NCBI GenBank assembly: GCA_016987375.1
Contig: PJRA01000077.1
Span: 753,744 to 817,743 of the forward strand
Source: Brachionus koreanus
Taxonomy: Eukaryota > Rotifera > Eurotatoria > Ploima > Brachionidae
Direction of reading: 5' to 3'
DNA length: 64,000 nt
Shown here: piece by piece, positions 58,266 through 64,000 of the stretch
Layout of the letters: each line of letters opens with the position of its first letter
Numbering within the stretch: position 1 is the stretch's first letter
Notes under the pieces: generated by a model
Told to the model about the DNA's origin: nothing
Database searches by the model: none
What the model saw: only the letters and a program-made list of their open reading frames with translations
Program-made: the position numbers and the translations under genes

Positions 58266-60126
58266 ATGGAGACTAATTCGCATAGCCATCATCATCATCA
58301 TCATTTGCATATTCCATTTGTGCATCATCATCATCATAACCATGTCCATTGGGACAATCCAATAGAGTTTTTAATGACATGTATCGGTTTTGCTGTTGGA
58401 CTTGGTAATGTTTGGCGATTTCCTTTTCTTTGTTTTCAAAATGGAGGAAGTAACTTAAAAATTGCTAATAAAATTTAATTAATTATTTTAAATTAAAAAA
58501 AAAGGTGCATTTGTAATTGCTTTTGTAATAATGTTGTTCTTAATTGGCTTGCCAATTTTTTTTCTAGAGTTAACAATTTCTCAATATTCAAAATGTGGAC
58601 CACTCAAAGTTTGGAAAATAGCGCCTCTTTTTCGTGGTCTTGGCATGACTTCAGTGATGTTAACTATCTTTGTTTGTCTCTATTACAACGTTATAATATG
58701 TTATTGTCTCATTTATTTGATAAGTTCATTTATGCCTAAGCTTCCATGGATATCCTGCGATAATTGGTGGAACAACGAAGCATGTTTCATGTCTAATGAA
58801 AATATGACTATTATAGCCACTGGTTTAGACTCTCCATCTAAACAGTTTTTCTATAAATTTGTCCTAGAAATGTCTGATGGTATTGAGTATCCTATTGGAA
58901 TGAATTGGAAATTAGTTTGTAGTTTATTTGTTTGCTGGATGTTGGCATTTTTGAGTTTGTATAAGGGCATCCAGTCTTTGGGCAAAGTTTCCTATATAAC
59001 AGCCATATTTCCATATGTAATGCTTTTTGCTTTGATAATTAGAGGGGTGACCTTACCCGGTTCAATGAAAGGAATTATTTATTATATTGCAAGTGTTGAT
59101 TTTTCCAAGCTGTTTAGACTCAAAACTTGGATAGACGCTGCATCACAGGTCTATTTTTGTTTAAGTATAGCTCAGGGAGGTCTAATTACTCTCGGAAAAC
59201 ATAACCGATTTAATTACAATCATCAACGAACAAGTATTTTTGTTGTCGTGCTAGATGGTGCAACAGGATTGATAGCTGGTCTAGCGGTTTTTTCAGTACT
59301 TGGCTTTATGTCTGAAAAAACTGGAGTTGAAATAAGTGATTTGGCTGTTGGTGGTCCAGGTTTGTCTTTTATTGTTTATCCAGAAGCATTATCCTTAATG
59401 CCATTTCCATGGATTTGGTGTATATTTTTTTTTCTGATGATGATTACAATCGGCTTTGGTTCTTTGCTTTCTCTAGCTGAATGTGTTTTGGATTCATTTA
59501 TTCTAATTTTCAAAATTAAAAAAAAAGTCAATAAAACTAAATTCCGCTTTTGTGCATGCATTTTTTTCTTTTTAGTTGGATGTTCTATGACAACAAAAGG
59601 TGGATACTATCTTCTAAATCTAATTGAATCATATACAGCTGTTTTGCCAATTATAATATGTGCAACGCTACAAGCAATAGCTTTGTGTTGGTGCTACGGA
59701 ACAAAACGATTAAATGAAGATATTAAACTTATGCTTAATATTGAATTAAATTTCTTTTGGAGGATTTGTTTCAAATTTTTCACTCCTGTTTTAGCAATCA
59801 TTATTGCTATTATAACTATCTCATCGAATTCTGAGGTTGTTCTTGGTGACTACAAGTATCCATTTTGGGCCCACTGGATCGGATGGGGCATAATTTCCAT
59901 TAATTTATCTCCAATTGTAAAATTTGCATGTACCGAAATTTACAAAAGCAAAATTTTGCAAGAATTGTATAAATTAACTCAGCCAAGACATGACTGGAAA
60001 CCAGTCTTTGACGCTAAAAAGCCAGAAAATTCAGACGGAACCTCCTTGGAAGCACCCATTAATGAAAACCAAGAGAAACATGGAGAAAAAATAAACACTG
60101 GTTTTGAGTTAAATGAAAAATTTTAA
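58266..60126 (+). CDS. SLC6 family Na+/Cl--dependent neurotransmitter/amino-acid transporter, two exons
   Basis: Exons 58266-58449 and 58505-60126 join within an AGT codon, giving 601 residues and the usual 12 membrane spans. TM1 carries [14 protein letters not shown]. The glycine where monoamine transporters have aspartate argues for an amino-acid, GABA or similar zwitterionic substrate. TM2 continues [23 protein letters not shown]2 has a W-x(4)-C...C pair ([12 protein letters not shown]) and a glycosylation site (NMT). TM6 has [14 protein letters not shown], and TM7 has [10 protein letters not shown]. The N-tail is unusually rich in histidine: [13 protein letters not shown] and HHHHHNHVH. 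The first in-frame ATG with a good context is used; the frame upstream is open but lacks an ATG. The exact substrate cannot be told from sequence. Confidence 0.93.
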
Positions 60127-62159
60127 CTTTAATTATTTTGTTTGTCTAAAATAGTATAATGAATTTTAAAAATAAAATGAAATATTTAAAAAAAAATCCT
60201 ATTTTTTTTGAAAAATTAATGATAAAGTAATTTAAAATCGAACGAAATCATCTTAAAGAATTCAAATATTCTTAAGAATAACTTAATACGAACTTGAACC
60301 TAAAACAAGGATCCGGATCAAAAATAATTTAAGATTTAAAAAATATTTAATATTTTAAACTTTGTTTCTTTTCGCGCTTAAAAAATGTTTTCTTTGGACT
60401 AATAATCAATCAAAACAATCTTTTTCAAAATTGTATTAATTTTTAAAAAATCAATATTAATTTCACCATAAGAAACATCCTCTGGCATTAATACAAATAT
60501 TTCTTCTTTTATTTTATAAGGAAAAAGAAATTCTTTGTTTAATAAGACAAGAGACAAAAGCCGTTTATCTTTCTACTATGTAATTTTGTTGAAAATGAAA
60601 GATTTTAATTTTGAAATATTGAAATATGCTAATATTTGAATTATTAAGTTTTTTTATTTGAAATTGTCTTTAAATTTTTTTTATCCAGATTCCGTGATTT
60701 AAGGACAACCGAATAATTTTTCTTATGTTCAAATTTAATAAAAGAATATGTATTTTTCAAGAAAGCTAATTAACAACTATTTATGCGTAATTTCTACCTT
60801 ATGATATTGACTTTCTAGAATTTAATATTTATCAGGATCTCTTATTAACACTAGAACGCCCGGGGGGTTTTTTAGACCCCTTTTTGAAAAATTAAAACAT
60901 TGATTTTATCACATATAAATAAAATTTAAAAAATGATCTTTATTAGCTAAAAATCTTGATTGTAATTTTTTAGAAAATTAATAAATTTTCAAAGAAAATG
61001 TTTAATTTATCTTTAAAACTTTATTTTATTTGAAATTTTTATGAGAAATCAGCCATGCTTTCTAGTGTTAAGATTTTTTAAATTTCTAGCTTATTTACAA
61101 TTGAAATTTTATTATTTAATTTCAAATTTAAAAATTAAGTAATAATTTTTAAATTTTATTTTTTAAAAGCTTTAAATATTTAATTTAAAACTAAAAAATA
61201 CATTTAACTGATAAATCTGAAAAATTAAAGTTTTCAATTTTTTTCAAAAAGACACTGAACAACATAATAATACAGATATTTCTTTCAAAAGTCCGAAGAA
61301 AAAATGATTTTATAGAAATGATGTTTTTAAGAAATTTATCAAAAAAAATTTTTTTTAATATGGAAAAAGAAATCATTGGTAATTCAATGTAAAAAATTCA
61401 AAAGTTCCGTACTATCTAAATTTCCAATTTTTGACTTTAAATTCGTTATCTACGACCTTTATTTTAAGCATAGTAATTTGAAAATAATTCATACAAAAAT
61501 AGGAAATTTTATAACTTTATTTACAAATAAATAAATTAAAATTGTAAAACCACAGATTTGTTCCAAATTTTTTCGAGTTTTTATGGAAAAAAATTCGATT
61601 TAAATGGAAAAAAGTTCATCTTTTGTTATTTTTCAGTTAACTTCTTTCTTTTGTGTTTTTTCAAATATGGTATTACTTGTCTATATATATTTATGTCCTA
61701 TTAGAAGGACTATTTTTCAACTACTGGTTCAAAATTTTTTTTTGACTCACCCAGCAAAATCGAATTTAAAGTCAAAATTTAGAATTTTAGACATCACTGA
61801 AGTTTTGAATTTCCTGCACTTTACATTTTTGGTCTCTGAATTTTTCTTATTCTCTTTTCAAGGATCCTTCAAAGTTTCCTCCTTTTTTTTATTTTAATTA
61901 TAAAAATATTAGTTAAAATTGATTTTAAAGTAAAATTTAAATAAACAAATACTTGATATCCTTAAACATTTAAATAGCATACATTTTATTTTAATTAAAG
62001 ATACAAGCTAATATTGATAAATATTTTACGGTTTTTCGGAAATTTTATCCCAAGAAATTTAAAATTCAAATATTCTAGTGAAATGATATCTTTAAATATT
62101 TAAAAATGTGTAATACTAATATAAATTCAGTGATTATTTTTGTTATTTTCGTAGATAAG
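60127..62159. other. spacer between SLC6 and the PAN/LamG gene
   Basis: It contains MITE family B (60845-61071). The phenylalanine-rich open frame at 61604-61897 is not supported by any family pattern. A TTATTTTCGTAG acceptor at 62143-62154 precedes the next start by five bases. Confidence 0.5.
60845..61071 (+). mobile_element. TTAA-flanked MITE family B (227 bp)
   Basis: It starts TTAACACTAGAACGCCCGGG and ends GCCATGCTTTCTAGTGTTAA. The outer 12 bases are inverted repeats identical in type to family A, but the interior differs. Near the left end, GGGGGGTTTTTTAGACCCC forms a small hairpin. A decayed relative lies at 47224-47447. Confidence 0.72.
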
Positions 62160-63108
62160 ATGATTTTGAAAATATTAATAACAATATTTTTAATTAGAGA
62201 TAGTAAATCATCAACTTTTGAAATATTAAGCAAGGATATTCATTCTGAAGAAAATTTGGTTGAAAAATTTCATTCATTTAGCCGTATTCAGTGTTTTCTA
62301 AAATGTTTGAAAATAAATCACTGTCGGTTTTTAAAGCACTACAAAAACCAATGTTATCTTTATTCTCCTTATGGTCAATTAAACTTTGTAGACTCTCATT
62401 CAATTAAAACATATCAGCCATTAAAGTTTATGAGGTAATTTAAGTTTCTAATTAAGCCTATCTTGATTTTTTCAACTAAGTCTAAATGGTTTGATTGTTC
62501 ATTGGATTTTTTCAGAATCTCATTCACAAGATTTAATTAACAACTTCAATTTAGAGCCTTCAAATACATTTTCTGTATCAGACAGAAATAATAAGGCCAA
62601 ATCTGCAATTCAATTTAATCTCGGACATTTGAAAGTTCCAACAGCAGGCTATTACTTTTTTTCTACGTTTTCTTGTCTAGTATGGTTTAAAATAGAAACT
62701 TGGACCCCAAAATTAACGCTTTTTGAATTTGGCAATGGAATGGAAGGTGACTTCGTTAAATTTGGATTAACTGGACCAACAAATTCAAAGTCGTTTTTAT
62801 CAATATCAGCGAATCAATTGAATGATAGAGCTGTATTATTTTTGCCTAATGATCTTCTAATAGGAGTTTGGCATCATTTGGCAATAACTTTTGATTCAAA
62901 AAAAAATGGAAGCATTTATTTAAATGGATCTTTGGTGGTTAGCAAACAATTTGATTTTAATCCCTTGACAATTTTTAGGAAAGAAAATTATATCGGTAAA
63001 GGTTCTTCTGGTAATGAAGGAAACTATTTAATTATCGATGATTTAAAAATATTTATTAAAAGCTTAAATCAAGAAAAAATTTTGGAACAAATGAATGAAG
63101 CAATTTAA
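62160..63108 (+). CDS. secreted protein with PAN/apple-like and LamG-like domains, two exons
   Basis: Exons 62160-62434 and 62481-63108 join in an AGT codon, giving 300 residues. I start at the ATG after the TTTTCGTAG acceptor because it opens a signal-like segment (MILKILITIFLI); an ATG at 62106 would add 18 residues. Residues about 30-75 contain FSRIQCFLKCLKINHCRFLK and CYLYS, the cysteine order of a PAN/apple domain. From about 93 a laminin-G/concanavalin-like beta-sandwich follows: GLIVHWIF, FSCLVWFKIETW, LIGVWHHLAITFD, GSIYLNGSLVV, YIGKGSSGNEGNYLIIDDLK. The acceptor TTTTTTCAACTAAG (ending 62480) is chosen over TTTTTTCAG because only it keeps the frame. An extracellular carbohydrate- or protein-binding role is inferred. 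Confidence 0.78.
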
Positions 63109-64000
63109 AATAAATATCAAATGCAAAGTTTATTTTTATATCTAAAAAAAAGAGTGATAAAATTTTTTGATTATATCGTTTTTTTTGTTAAGCACAAGAA
63201 AAATTTTTATCAAATATAGCTTTAAAACATTTTTAGAACCATAAACTTGTATCGCATTATTTTAAAAATCTATCAATATTTGTTTATTTTTATTAATTGA
63301 GAAAAATTTTGTTGATTATTTCTTTAAAAATAAATGAATATTATGAATTTGTATATCATTCTAATAAATCAATATATAGCTTGTTCTGATTGTTTGAATT
63401 TTTAGAATATACATTTAAATGTAAAAAAAAGAAGATTTTTGTCATAACTTTTAAAAAATTTTCAATTTTTAATAATGATCAGTTTACTAATCAATAGATA
63501 AATTTTAATATAAGTAATATTTTTACTATTACTCTAAAAATAGAATAACACTCCTATTTTAAAGATTTTTATTTTAAAATAGCAGCTTTTTCAGAAGTTC
63601 CGTTAAGATTTATTTCTCAAATCAATAGTTCTTATTCAATAAAACGTTTAAATCTTAAAATAACTTTTTTTTAATTAATTTATTTTTTATTGGAAATTAT
63701 TTTAAACAAGCTGGACTGGAGTCAATAGTGGGAAAGAATCATAATCATAAACACTAATTCAGAAGTATAAAAATCCTCTTTATCACAAAAGTACAAAAAT
63801 ATCGACCGCTATAATTCTTTATTCGGTTTTAAAGCAAAAAAAAAAAGCAAGAACAAAGATCTACAAGACAGCATNNNNNNNNNNNNNNNNNNNNNNNNNN
63901 NNNNNNNNNNNNNNNNNNNNNNNNNNNNNNNNNNNNNNNNNNNNNNNNNNNNNNNNNNNNNNNNNNNNNNNNNNNNNTCTTTTCTTTGTTCGTCTTAATT
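63109..64000. other. gene-free 3' flank with assembly gap
   Basis: AT-rich, with AATAAA words near 63106-63115 that could serve as polyadenylation signals. A 103-base gap lies at 63875-63977. Nothing else recognised. Confidence 0.6.

Noticed and set aside
61604..61897. 97-codon phenylalanine-rich open frame
   Set aside because: Composition is what random AT-rich DNA gives; no domain, no convincing start context and no splice partner found.

Overview
The window is strongly AT-rich animal nuclear DNA. It shows intron-containing metazoan genes (many introns of about 45-55 nt, a few above 1 kb), long gene-poor spacers and many transposon relics. The gene set (Nipped-B/NIPBL, XPC/Rad4, La, a FMN/Cappuccino-type formin, an SLC6 transporter, a 26/29-kDa-type cysteine protease, a GH16 beta-1,3-glucanase) points to a small invertebrate. 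A rotifer would fit the base composition, compact introns and several T-rich AG splice acceptors lying just upstream of start codons, but this is inference. The source is a draft scaffold with four runs of N (1896-1945, 18064-18244, 40738-41565, 63875-63977).

Layout. 20-1655 (-): PNISR-like SR protein in four exons. 2771-13023 (-): complete Nipped-B cohesin-loader gene in three exons, whose two long introns hold mariner, pogo and LINE relics. 15124-19324 (+): XPC/Rad4 in two exons, divergent from Nipped-B. 21155-22901 (+): papain-family protease with an extra N-terminal domain. 23200-26900: mobile-element zone with a Mutator-like element and a truncated CR1-like LINE. 27345-28418 (+): secreted GH16 glucanase with a TATA box. 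28498-32800: LINE tail, foldback element, Mutator relic and hairpin. 32822-35131: an apparently complete Merlin DNA transposon with target-site duplication, 119-bp terminal inverted repeats and an intact three-exon transposase. 35786-36415 (-): mucin-like membrane protein. 38165-38590 (+): secreted Ly6-like protein. 39874-44285: TTAA-flanked MITE, assembly gap, two tRNA-derived SINE copies and a pogo relic. 45047-46135 (+): La. 48120-55733 (+): formin in eight exons. 56444-57480: SINE and mariner relics. 58266-60126 (+): SLC6 transporter with a histidine-rich N-tail. 62160-63108 (+): secreted PAN/apple plus LamG-like protein.

The genes do not form a pathway cluster; they are ordinary animal genes side by side. 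The most informative non-gene content is the transposon record. It includes an intact Merlin, a Mutator-like insertion with a perfect 9-bp duplication whose unoccupied paralogous site lies 6 kb away, a tRNA-derived SINE family with three copies, and two families of short TTAA-flanked inverted-repeat elements. All exon joins were worked out by eye from GT/AG sites, reading-frame phase and remembered family patterns; no searches were run.
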